From Histoplasma ohiense (lineage: Eukaryota; Ascomycota; Eurotiomycetes; Onygenales; Ajellomycetaceae), in NCBI GenBank assembly GCA_017607445.1, contig JAEVHH010000002.1:6850001-6914000 (forward strand): DNA of 64,000 nucleotides, written 5' to 3'. Position numbers and translations under genes: made by a program. Positions 35,914 to 45,101 of the stretch are shown piece by piece (within the stretch, counting starts at the first letter, position 1; each line of letters opens with the position of its first letter). Under the pieces are notes generated by a model. It was not told the DNA's origin, ran no database searches, and was given only the letters and a program-made list of their open reading frames with translations.

Positions 35914-36318
35914 AGCATCATTTATCTTGTGTTCTTTTTTTTGATAATACTGATGGTGATGTGTAAAGAAAGTCAATATGTGATCTTTATAGTTCTTGAA
36001 TTCTAACATATTTTTTCCTCAATAATAGTTCTTAATCTTCAATCTTGATGATGTTTCATTATCATCATCTGTATTGTTTGCAGATTGATTTTGTGGTGGT
36101 TCTGTGGTGATATTCTGAGTTAATTGAGACTTGATGAGAGTATCTTCATGAATCTGCACTTCCAACTTGTTGAGCTGCTGTTGTGCATGCAGAATAGCTA
36201 ATTGCTGCTCTCATTCATGGATTTGATCATTCAACTGTTGCAAATGTGCATTGTGATCATCAAAGGCAGTAGAGGATTCAGATTGGTTTTCAAGAGATCT
36301 TGTGCATATTAAGACCAT
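35914..36318 (-). pseudogene. C2 gag, 5' part (right of A2)
   Basis: Probable start ATG at 36318, matching the C1 gag start at 23682. Gln/Glu-rich, coiled-coil-like N-terminus. Continues at 14922 after removal of A2. Confidence 0.75.
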
Positions 36319-36423
36319 CTTGTGTGTTTTAACTAATATTGTGTGTTTTAACTAACATTGTGTGCTTTATTGTAGGTGTGTGTAACAACGGACCACTCAA
36401 ATAAAGTTATGAGTGATTAGAAT

Positions 36424-36694
36424 TGTAAGAGATGGTTGTAGGTATAATTATGAGAGTAGTGTGAAGTACACATATAGAATGTTAAGAAGGTAGCAATCTC
36501 TATTATTCAAAGCTAATCACTGATCTTCTAATATCTACAGATATCAGTGAGTATTATATAGATGATCATCATACACTATAACTGTCTATGATGTCATGTG
36601 CTATATCTCTTCTCATTAATTCTGGTGTGTTCTGTGTTCTTCTATCGCCACATAGCTATTTTCTAATATAGATATCTCTGTTGCATCTATTACA
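36424..36694 (-). repeat. 5' LTR of element C2 (271 bp)
   Basis: Plus-strand ends TGTAAGAGATGG ... CATCTATTACA, followed by the duplication GTATA at 36695-36699. The self-priming complement AGTGATTAG lies just to its left on the plus strand. Confidence 0.93.
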
Positions 36695-36699
36695 GTATA

Positions 36700-37772
36700 T
36701 TTACTGAAGAAACAGAAACTTCTCTTGAAGCTTCAGAGACAGTTGCAGCAGAGATAAGAGCAGTCAGCAGAACAGTCACATACAGAAGACAGAATACAAA
36801 ATTGAAATGACTCTTTGTCTCTCACACAATCAGCACAGAGAACAGATGTATACTCATCACAGATATAAAAAAGCATCACATTGCTGTTCAGACTATCTTA
36901 CATGTGTATCTTCTTTCTATGAATAACTAATTTGAAAGTCATTCATCAACAAAGAGGATGAAGACACTCATCTGACAGACTGAAAGTACACAAAAACAGA
37001 GAGACAATATAAAAATCAGTGTAAGCAAATATAACATGAGAATTCTTGTCTGTTATAATTTCAATGATGTGGAGACTCTGTACAATTTCACCTATGAAAG
37101 TTAGAAAGAAAATCATAGAAAAGAGACAAGAAGAGGTATAATATATACTCAGCACAATCAGTACAAACAACAGCAGAATTCAGAGAATGTGTAAGATTGC
37201 TAAAGATTTCATACTTACTTCAAGCAAGAAATGCAACAGACAAATAACTAGTGAAATGAGTTGTATTGTACAATACTTGCATATGAAATCACATTTTGAT
37301 GGAGACAGTGAGAGCAGAAGAGAGGTGTGAAGAATAGAGAGAGAGATTATGAAAGATATACAGAGCTTCTCAAAGAGTGAGAGAAAGAAAGAAATCAGTG
37401 TAGAAAGAGAGAGAGAGATTGATGAAGATGAGAGAGATGAAATTGAGAGAAGCAGAGAAGACAGCAGCAGAGAACAACACAAAGACATCTATCATCTCAT
37501 CATTTTTATAAATACTGCCATCACTGCTCATGTTCTCATCAACTGCTCTGCTTGCGCCCTCATTGCTAGCAGAGATAGCCACATTGTCATTGTCATACTC
37601 TGCTTCCACAACATTGTTGGAGGTGATCTTCTCAACAGAAGTGAGATCACACACAGAAGAAGCATTGAAAGAGAAGATGAGATGATTATAAACAAGACAG
37701 ACACTCTGACAATGAGAGGTAGAAGCTAACAACAGTTAGCAACTACAAAAGCTGTCAATTCACAGTCAGATT
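36700..37772. other. AT-rich remnant, continuation of element F or adjoining repeat
   Basis: CpG-poor sequence with only short open stretches. 36700 onward should continue element F past C2. A 126-codon frame at 37349-37729 has a Glu/Arg-rich coiled-coil-like first half and a weakly protease-like LINCSA patch. I cannot name a domain with confidence. Confidence 0.4.
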
Positions 37773-38830
37773 TAGACTGGCCGTGTGACCATGCATGGGA
37801 CTGGGACTAAATATTTCTCCAGTTTCATTATCAAATTTCTTAGTCCTGGTCCCATATAGTGTTTATTAAATTAGTCACTTTACACTGTTTATATTATAAA
37901 TCTAGTCCCAGGTCATGTTCTTCTTATAAATTACTGATTCTGGTCCCATTTGGTCCCATTTTGTTAAAATGGGACCAAATGGGACCATGATTTACCCTAT
38001 ATAGATGATATAATGCTATGAGTGTTACCAAAAATCATTATCTATCAAAAGAAGTTTAGTGTATTTATGCTCTAGTTCTATTTTGAACTAGTAATGATAG
38101 TGATAGATAGATTCGCCGCGGTAGATAGATTGGCAGTGATAGATTAGCAGCGATAGATTAGCAGTGATAGATTAGCAGCGATAGATTAGCAGCGATAGAT
38201 TAGCAGCGATAGATTAGCAGTGATAGATTAGCAGCGATAGATAGATTAGCAGCAGCAATAGATTAGCAGCGATAGATAGATTGGCAGCAGCAATAGATTA
38301 GCAGCAATAGATAGATTGGCAGTGGTAGATAAATTGGCAGCGATAGATAGGTTGACAGCGATAGATAGGTTGGCAGCGATAGCTTAGCAGCGAGGGATAG
38401 CTTGCAGCGATAGATAGGTTGGCAGCGGCGATAGCTTAGCAGCGAGGGATAGCTTAGCAGTGAGGGATAGCTTAGCAGCGAGGGATAGCTTGCAGCAATA
38501 GATAGGTTGGCAGCACTAGATAGGGGCGATATCTCCACCAATCATATCATCAGATTGATATCTAAGATATGTATTATATAATCATCAGAACAGGACCAAA
38601 CCTCAGTCAAAATCATAGTCAGTCCCAGGTCATGTTCTTATTTTTGATAGTCAGTCACTTTACATGAAATATCAAGATTTATTAGTCCCATTTCACTCAT
38701 GTTCTAATAATTCTAGTCACTTTACACTCCCATTCTGATCCTGGTCCCACTGAAAATCACGCCAAGAAATGGACTGGGACCAAACCAAACCAAACCAAAC
38801 ATGAAATTCATGGTCCCACCGGCCAGCCTA
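37773..38830. mobile_element. hAT-like non-autonomous DNA transposon (1058 bp)
   Basis: Imperfect terminal inverted repeats of about 21 bp (TAGACTGGCCG..GACCATG at the left; the complement of the right end reads TAGGCTGGCCG..GACCATG), flanked by a perfect 8-bp duplication GTCAGATT (37765-37772, 38831-38838). Many subterminal GGTCCC/GGGACC motifs occur in both orientations in the outer 300 bp on each side. No transposase frame is present. The 8-bp duplication and the TAG..CTA ends fit the hAT superfamily. Confidence 0.85.
38099..38530. repeat. Minisatellite inside the hAT-like element
   Basis: Tandem units based on AGATTAGCAGCGATAG (16 bp), drifting to AGCTTAGCAGCGAGGGAT in the second half, with interspersed AGATAGATTGGCAGC variants. 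All units keep a GCAG core. The 92-codon minus frame over it is just repeat translation. Confidence 0.9.
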
Positions 38831-38838
38831 GTCAGATT

Positions 38839-39345
38839 AGCTTTTGACAAGGTTTGATTGATGAGAACTTATCAATAGATCACACAACACAATCAGAACA
38901 GCAGAAGACACAGTGATCAGATGCTATATCACAGAATAAAAGGGCTAGACATTTGATAGAAGAGGATAGATGTGTAGAATGATTGAAGCAGAGCAAGAGA
39001 GGTTGAGTGGAGGGGGTATGAGAGAGTGAATGAGAGGGGATAGTTGTGAATGTGGTGTTGTTAGTGATGGACTGGTGTTGTTGTGATAGGGACTCTTGTG
39101 CACGCGAAGTGAGCACCTTACCTATTGTGGAATAGCACATCGCAAAAGCAGGCGCGCACGGCATAACACTATTTCCATCATGAGGGTGTAGACGGATTTG
39201 GTAGGGGAGGATGTGGTAATTTCAGCTTATTATTCTTCCATAGCGTACGCCACCCCCTATTATCAAGGATGGCGTACGCTACCGCACTAGTTAATTCGTA
39301 TAAGAAGAGCTGCAAAGCTTAGAAGCTTTGAACAGCTCAAGCAAC
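38839..39345. other. Intergenic transition zone; short hairpin only
   Basis: Base composition changes from CpG-poor to normal around here. No supported ORF. Contains an inverted repeat at 39241-39281. Confidence 0.5.
39241..39281. repeat. Perfect 12-bp inverted repeat
   Basis: TAGCGTACGCCA (39241-39252) and its exact complement TGGCGTACGCTA (39270-39281) are separated by 17 nt. Each arm contains the palindrome GCGTACGC. Possible hairpin or protein-binding site; no flanking gene start nearby. Confidence 0.7.
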
Positions 39346-39347
39346 CT

Positions 39348-39770
39348 TTGAACTACATCTGTAAAGCAGCCGATTGTGGACTGAGGTTTGTAGAGGCCCT
39401 TATAATATGCAGGCGGAAGGACCAATGCATAGCCCCTCTCCAGACGCTTTTAGCCTCTTAACATACACTGATGGTCTCTCGTGTAGATTGTGCTCCGCAT
39501 GCCACTATTATAGGCATAAAGGAATATCGCGCCCTGTCAAGAGCTTCTCGCGTTGTTTTCGTTATCAAGTTTCGTTCGTTGTGTGACAGATGCACTGCTT
39601 CCCCGTTGGACCCTTGGGTTGCCAATCCAGACACCCCAGCCATGGCCATACAAACCGCATGGCTGGAAAATAGTATCTAGGTCCAGGTCATCAGATATTT
39701 CTTCGAAGAAAGTTACTGTTGGAACATAGATCCTTGGTTTTAGTGGCCGTGATATATGATTATGGCTTAC
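39348..39770 (-). pseudogene. Dihydrodipicolinate synthase-family pseudogene
   Basis: Three overlapping minus frames together resemble a fungal DapA/4-hydroxy-2-oxoglutarate aldolase-type (class I aldolase) protein. First RPLKPRIYVPTVTFFEE then DDLDLDTI; after a one-base shift HAVCMAMAGVSG and TQGSNGEAVHLSHNERN, continuing to ACGAQSTRETI; after a further stop and shift YALVLPPAYYKGL and FTDVVQRLLELF. Only the N-terminal half or so of a family protein of about 300 residues is represented, and the catalytic Lys region is missing. At least two frameshifts and one stop. It sits between the repeat block and the gene-rich block and is not AT-mutated like the retroelements, so it decayed by ordinary indels or truncation. 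Confidence 0.8.
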
Positions 39771-39799
39771 TTCAAGGGAAGCGTTGGAAAATGCCGTGG

Positions 39800-40740
39800 C
39801 TGTACTCTGATGAGTGAACGCCGTTTGGAGCAGCTCCCCGCCCTGTAAGATGTCCTGCCTGGTTGTAGTTGTGGCCGGGTGAAGAGGCGTCGTTATGAGG
39901 AGGCATCTGGCCCGCGGTGGTTCGAAGTTCCCGTCAAAGTGAAAGTACAAGGAAACAAACAAATAATAAAATAGGAGAATAAGAGTACCGAAATAAGTTA
40001 AGTCACCCAGAAAAAAAAAAAAAAAATAAAGTTCCTGGGAAACTTGCCCTGCTTAAGGGAACTTCAACAATGTTGCTCAATCTAGTTACCTCCATCCGCC
40101 CGTTGGCCTTTGTCCAATTAACCCTGTTTCCTGAGTCATTAACAACGAGGGATCTATTCAGCTGTCACTCAAGTAACCGGAGGAGTCGGTTTGTCTGTCG
40201 CTGCCCACGGGGGCATTGAAGTAGCCATTAATAACTAGAGGATGTAGCGAAGCAAGATCATCTGTTCCATACAGAATAGCGCTGCAGGGAGTCCTGCATT
40301 TGGGCATTGGTCAACACCTTGCAGCAGCTCGTGGAGAATTGCGTGGTAGAAGCTTTTTGATGCGTGGGGGTTAAGTTAGGTGACGACCAGGAGACTCCGG
40401 TTGATAACGGTTTGCAAAGTTGCGGTTTGATGGGAATATAAGGAATGAGGCGAAGCGAAGTGTAGGATATCTAATATATATATCTAGAGCTCAACATAAA
40501 AAGCAGTCGCAGGGAAAAGCCATACAAGCGAGGGTATCAGACGAGAACATAGAAAAACAGAAACAAAGAGGAAGGCAAGACCATAAAAGAGAATATACCA
40601 CCCGCCCACAAATGACACCAAGCACGAGGGAAAACAAGAGGAACACAAAAAAAGGGGGGAAAAGCTTGTTAAAAGAAGGGAACAAGCGCCATAACTCCCA
40701 TGGATTAACATCAAGTTCTAGTCAACCGTCCTTCCTGACC
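39800..40740. other. Intergenic region, no gene seen
   Basis: Includes an A-tract (40010-40026) and a purine-rich stretch (40500-40680) downstream of the minus-strand gene ending at 40741, which may be its 3' UTR. The 118-codon plus frame at 40420 is Lys/Arg-rich and unconvincing. Confidence 0.5.
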
Positions 40741-42339
40741 TCAGAGCCGCCGATACCACTTCGCCTTCCTCCATGATTTTGTCCTCTTCCTATCCAAGCC
40801 CAAGCCCAAGCCTTCTTCAGCGGTCTTTTCTCCCGTCCTTCTCCCCTCCCCCTCCCCCTCCCCATCCGCTTCCTCAACAGGGATCCCCTCAACCATCTTC
40901 ACCCTCCTCCCCTCCCAAAACGCAACCCCACCAGCAACCATCCCAGTCACGCTGCCGGCCGCAATAAGGAGCCCGACGGCCCAACCGGGCCGCGTGAACC
41001 TGTCAAGTCCCCACATAATCCCCGCAAGGCAAGCTTGTAGGGCTGTGTTGAGGACGTACATCCAGACGACAATGTCGAGGAGGAGTGGCTTTGTGGGTCG
41101 AGCGCGGACGCCTGTTAGAGGTGCTGCCGCGATGGAGGAGAGGGGCAGGGGCAGGGAGGGGTTCTGGAGGAACTGGCCTAGTTGTTCTTCTGTGTAGGTG
41201 TCTGCTGTGTTGGTGTTGTTGTTGTTGTTGTTGTTGTTACCGCTGCCGCTGTAGCTGCCGCTGTTATTGTTCCTGTGTGAGGGGGACGCAACGGGTGGGG
41301 GCCCGATGTCAGCAGGCAGCTGATCGCTGCCGGGCAATCTAAACCAGCTCCTATGGACGCCAGCGAGCTTGCGCAGGGCATCGTGGCGGTTCATCGCACG
41401 CCACTGGAGGAGGTAGTAAAAGTCCCTGAAGCGCCAGGGGATGAGGCCGAAGCCCGTGACGCAGAATAGGGCGTTAAGGATCTGCGAGTCGATTTCGATC
41501 CAGATTTTGCGCGCCGAGTTTGACGCGGAGCAACTCGGGTTGCACAGTGCGGGCGCGGCGTTGAGGAGCAGGAAGAAGATCATGGCGCCCCACGCTACGA
41601 TGTTGAGGCCGTAGATTGTCACCAACAGGCCGAAAGGGGTGATTACGAAGCGGCCAAAGGCCTTCAGGCCAATTATTGTGGCTTGGCTCCATGTGTGTTT
41701 TGGTGGGAAGTGGTAGCCGTTGGGATATGTGCCAGTTTCATCGGGGATGCGGGCAGGGGAGGCTGCTTGCGCGGATTTAGTATCTACGGCGCTTTTCACA
41801 GACAACGTGAGTGGTCGTTCTGTGGATTGACGCGATACGCAGTCGTCCCCTTGTTTCATGTATTTTCCTCCTGTAATTGTAATCGTATCATTTCCGCTAT
41901 TCCATGAAGGGGCCGTATTACTTCGCCGTAAGTGAGCCGTTTGCTCCTGTTCCTGGAGAGCATTCGACTTCGTAACGGCAACGCGCGGCACAGAGGTATT
42001 TGCTCTGGACAGGTTGAAACGCTGGATCTGGCCTTCCTCCGTCCAGCCATCGGCGCTGAAGCAGCCAGCACGGATCTCATTGAGAGTTGGAGCGCGAGAA
42101 GCAATATCCCCAGTTGCCATCCACATGCCCGAGGGCGGGTTTGACTCGAGGAATATCAGGGACGCGCTGCGGAGGCGACTAGAAGCGGCCGGGGAAGTAT
42201 CGGAGGGTTTAGAAGCTCTGTCTGACCGTGTTGTCGGGGGGGGATGCTTGTTGGTTGGCGGGGCTGGTGGGAGTTGGGCAGCGACGGGGGAAGGCGGAGA
42301 GGAGCCATTTCCCTCTTCTACAGAGGGGAACGGCTCCAT
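40741..42339 (-). CDS. Fungal DUF2985-like multi-pass membrane protein
   Basis: A single-exon 532-residue frame. Residues 1-210 are polar and low-complexity (Pro/Ser/Thr-rich). Hydrophobic segments lie at about 229-264 (probably one long or two helices), 285-305, 420-440 and 452-475. Between the second and third is a conserved-looking block (WIEIDSQILNALFCVTGFG then PWRFRDFYYLLQWR), which I recognise as resembling the fungal family DUF2985. A cytosolic-looking loop at 345-410 contains an Asn run (about eight) from an expanded AAC/GTT trinucleotide repeat. A Glu/Gly-rich patch precedes a basic C-terminus. The function of this family is unknown; the location is some cellular membrane. The first ATG with conserved context downstream was taken as start; the N-terminus cannot be verified. 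The upstream 2.7 kb is shared with the divergent C2H2 gene. Confidence 0.85.
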   Translation of the reverse strand: MEPFPSVEEGNGSSPPSPVAAQLPPAPPTNKHPPPTTRSDRASKPSDTSPAASSRLRSASLIFLESNPPSGMWMATGDIASRAPTLNEIRAGCFSADGWTEEGQIQRFNLSRANTSVPRVAVTKSNALQEQEQTAHLRRSNTAPSWNSGNDTITITGGKYMKQGDDCVSRQSTERPLTLSVKSAVDTKSAQAASPARIPDETGTYPNGYHFPPKHTWSQATIIGLKAFGRFVITPFGLLVTIYGLNIVAWGAMIFFLLLNAAPALCNPSCSASNSARKIWIEIDSQILNALFCVTGFGLIPWRFRDFYYLLQWRAMNRHDALRKLAGVHRSWFRLPGSDQLPADIGPPPVASPSHRNNNSGSYSGSGNNNNNNNNTNTADTYTEEQLGQFLQNPSLPLPLSSIAAAPLTGVRARPTKPLLLDIVVWMYVLNTALQACLAGIMWGLDRFTRPGWAVGLLIAAGSVTGMVAGGVAFWEGRRVKMVEGIPVEEADGEGEGEGRRTGEKTAEEGLGLGLDRKRTKSWRKAKWYRRL

Positions 42340-45101
42340 TGCGCCGTACTCTTGAATCTACACAGAATAATTGAAGTAATTGAGAAGGCTGATTGAGCGT
42401 GGGAAGAAAGTTTAGGGCTGAATGGAGGGTGGAGGTTGAGGGACTTCGGCCGTGGCGGCCTTGGAGGGAAGGGAACATTGGGACAGGCGGAAGATTCCAT
42501 AGAGCTGGCAGTAGAGCACCAAGGGTTTGGGAGCCGCCCGAGCAGAGAGCTGGCTAAGCGCCCGCCACTCAGACGGCCATCCCGCAGACAGAGAGTTGTG
42601 TGTGTGTACGTGCTCTGGAGTTTGTTCAAAGGAATTGACTTCAAGCTGGAGGAGTGAGAAAGAGTTGATTGGCTGCAGAGCAAAACGCGGGATTAGTCAC
42701 CAGCCGGCTGTGTGCTAACTAGTTATAGTTAACTAACTACTGGCATACAGTCTATGTGCAGTCCGTATAGTTATAGATATGGGAAAGCATTCTCGTGTCT
42801 CAGGTGGGTGGTCTCGATGATTGTAATATGGGAGGCCTGTTCCCCAGTAACTCTATCTGGCTACTACGACTAAATAAGACGAGGCTGATATGTTTGGTTT
42901 GGGTTTCAGTCTGATTCTGATCCAAGGATTCAAGGTAGACAGACCAGTTAATCGAGGACAAACAGTTCGTGGAGATAACAGAACACACAAAGGCTGATGA
43001 AACAAACAGAAAAAGAGATGCCCTTGTGCACACATACACGAGCACAGCACACCCTGCTCCACGCATTAGTGACAAGCTTTTCTGAATGATAACTCTTGTC
43101 CTGTGCTATTTATATGAGGATCAATTCCATCATCACCTCCAAACCGGCTCACCCCACTCCAGAACCTTAAAAAATACAATATCACAGCTATTCTTAGTAT
43201 CTGAGAGTCCTTACTCTTACTGCCTTTTATGAAACGAATTAATCAATCAGTAGTTACTCGTATTTACTTGATTATTATGCTCTTCTCTTCATTCTCCTCG
43301 AAATCTATAAAAGAACCCCGAGGGGGGAACGGGGAAGGGCAAGTAATAATTGCCGCTATACAAGAGAGTGCATTTCTTTCCCACTATGTTACTGGATGGA
43401 TTCGATGATGCCCATAAAAGATACCAGCTGGCAACATGCCAGTGGCGAATGGACACAGCGCAGTGCTTGGTACCACCCAGGTACTCGCGATGGGCCCACC
43501 CAGCCAACGACGTGGGCGCAGGTGACTGATTATTATTATTATTATTTTTTTAATAATTTTTTTTTTTTTTTTTTTTTTGTTAGTTAACTTTTTATTTCAT
43601 ATTTTCTCACCATTTTGCCTGAGGCATATCTCCCAGTCTCTCAATCTCCCAGTTCTCCCAGTTCTCCCAGTAGATCTGTAATGCACAGTCCAATCCACTA
43701 ACCTGGCTAGTTAGTTGTTCCCCCCTTGGCGTTGGCGCTGCTTGGGGTCCTCGCCTTCTTTGCCAACGACTCCAAACCCCTGCTGTGGAAGGAGGGCCCT
43801 AGTCAGGTACACGGCTCTGGCTGGCAGAGACATCGAGAAGGGTAAGGGGAATGATGATATCAATACACCAAATAATACATAGAAGTACAGATTATATAGA
43901 CAGATATATGCTCTTTTAAATATTTACTATGTACAGTACATGTACATGTACATGTACATGTACCTACATACACACGGATTACTTACATGACGCAAAATAA
44001 AACAAAAGATCCAAAGTATATATATATATATAAATTAAAAAGCAAACGACCAAGGGCCTTAACTGCCCTGAGTCCAACCCAGGTGCCCGCATCCATCCTG
44101 CACGCACATCTTCAGCCCAGACGAGGATCCCCCCCATTTCGATGTTCGATTTGAATAAACTAGTCAACTAATATCTTCTGTCCAGCTGCCGCCCAATCTC
44201 TAACCTAGCTAGCTCACTTATTTTAACATCGGGTCCTCCCAGACCAGCCAGTGGGCACTGAGCCCCCCGCCCCGGACGACTTCCTGTGGCAATAATGGCC
44301 TGCTGCGGCACACAAAACGGAATTTGCATTTTCTATTTTTTTATATGCTTGCGGGGAACAGGAGAGGAATGGAGAGCGAAGAGGGTGGATGATGAGTGTA
44401 GTTATAGAACCTCAGGATAGATAGCCAGCTTGCTTGTTATTTATTGTTAGTCTTGTAGTTAGCTGTGCAATGTTTAATCTCCTCGCTCCTCAGCGTTCCC
44501 GCGGCTCGTCGTCGTCTCCAGCGGTTTTATGGTTTGCGGTCCCTTTTCCCTTTTTACTTACTTTACTCTGTGTCTGTGTCCAACCCGCAAACCCGCAAAT
44601 CCTGTAACTGGCTCCGTTTATTTTATTTTATTTTTTTTTTGTTTTCCTGCAATACTTTCTGTCTTTTCTCCTCCATCCTTGCTTTGCTATCCCTCATCTC
44701 CCGCCGGCTCTCTCTTCTCTCCTTGGGCTCTGTTATTTATTTTTCCGGCTGCTGCGATTCGTATTTCCTTCCCGCCCAAGCCTGGCCCAGGTCGTTGTTC
44801 CACCTCTCTCTGCTTGCCGCCAGGGCTGATCCTCCACGCTCAATTTTATTGCTTTCTTTTGCTGCGAATCCTCTCTCTCCCCCATTATTCCTCTCGTCGT
44901 TTTTACCTCTTCTACAGATCATTTTTTATTTCTCCTTCCCCTTACTCTTCCTCTTCTCTTCTTCTCTTCCTCTTCCTCGTCCTTTTGCTCTCCTCTCCAG
45001 GTTGACGCCTCACGCTGCGCTCTTTCACGACAAGCTCTCCTTCTGAGACTTGCTGTGGAAGAGTTGAGTTCTTAAGAGTTGGTCCTGGCTTCTCTCCAAG
45101 A
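42340..45101. other. Divergent intergenic region with pyrimidine-rich leader
   Basis: Between two divergently transcribed genes. Contains a (T)n tract at 43547-43578, a (GTACAT)n-like microsatellite at 43930-43965, and a CT-rich zone (about 44540-45010) just upstream of the plus-strand gene, a common feature of fungal promoters and 5' leaders. A 193-codon frame at 44465-45046 lies in this CT-rich zone and is low-complexity, so it is not called. Confidence 0.6.

Larger units (their letters stand above)
8566..36694 (-). mobile_element. Ty3/Gypsy element C2, complete but split by nested insertions
   Basis: Minus-strand chromovirus with 271-bp LTRs at 8566-8836 (3') and 36424-36694 (5'), flanked by the 5-bp duplication GTATA (8561-8565 and 36695-36699). 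Its own internal sequence is 8837-14922 and 35914-36423 plus one copy of AGTTT; 14928-35908 is the inserted element A2. It carries gag, pol with chromodomain, and a plus-strand (antisense) Cys-rich gene at 9379-10520. The coding parts are peppered with TGA codons. Confidence 0.93.

Noticed and set aside
1..36700. TGA read as a sense codon (alternative genetic code)
   Set aside because: Host genes in the right block use TGA as a stop or not at all; in-frame TGA is limited to CpG-depleted repeats and matches mutated CGA/TGG.
37349..37729. Host coiled-coil gene
   Set aside because: Embedded in CpG-poor repeat sequence, low-complexity Glu/Arg; an opposing frame is equally long. Left as repeat remnant.
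38099..38530. CRISPR-like array
   Set aside because: Direct tandem repeat without unique spacers, in a eukaryote, inside a DNA transposon.
38263..38541. 92-codon minus frame
   Set aside because: Pure translation of the minisatellite in the hAT-like element.
43396..43587. 63-codon plus frame containing WTQRSAWYHPGT
   Set aside because: Ends in a (TAT)n/(T)n microsatellite; no homology recognised.
44465..45046. 193-codon plus frame
   Set aside because: Translation of a CT-rich promoter/leader; Leu/Ser/Phe-rich low complexity, and an overlapping second frame is equally open.
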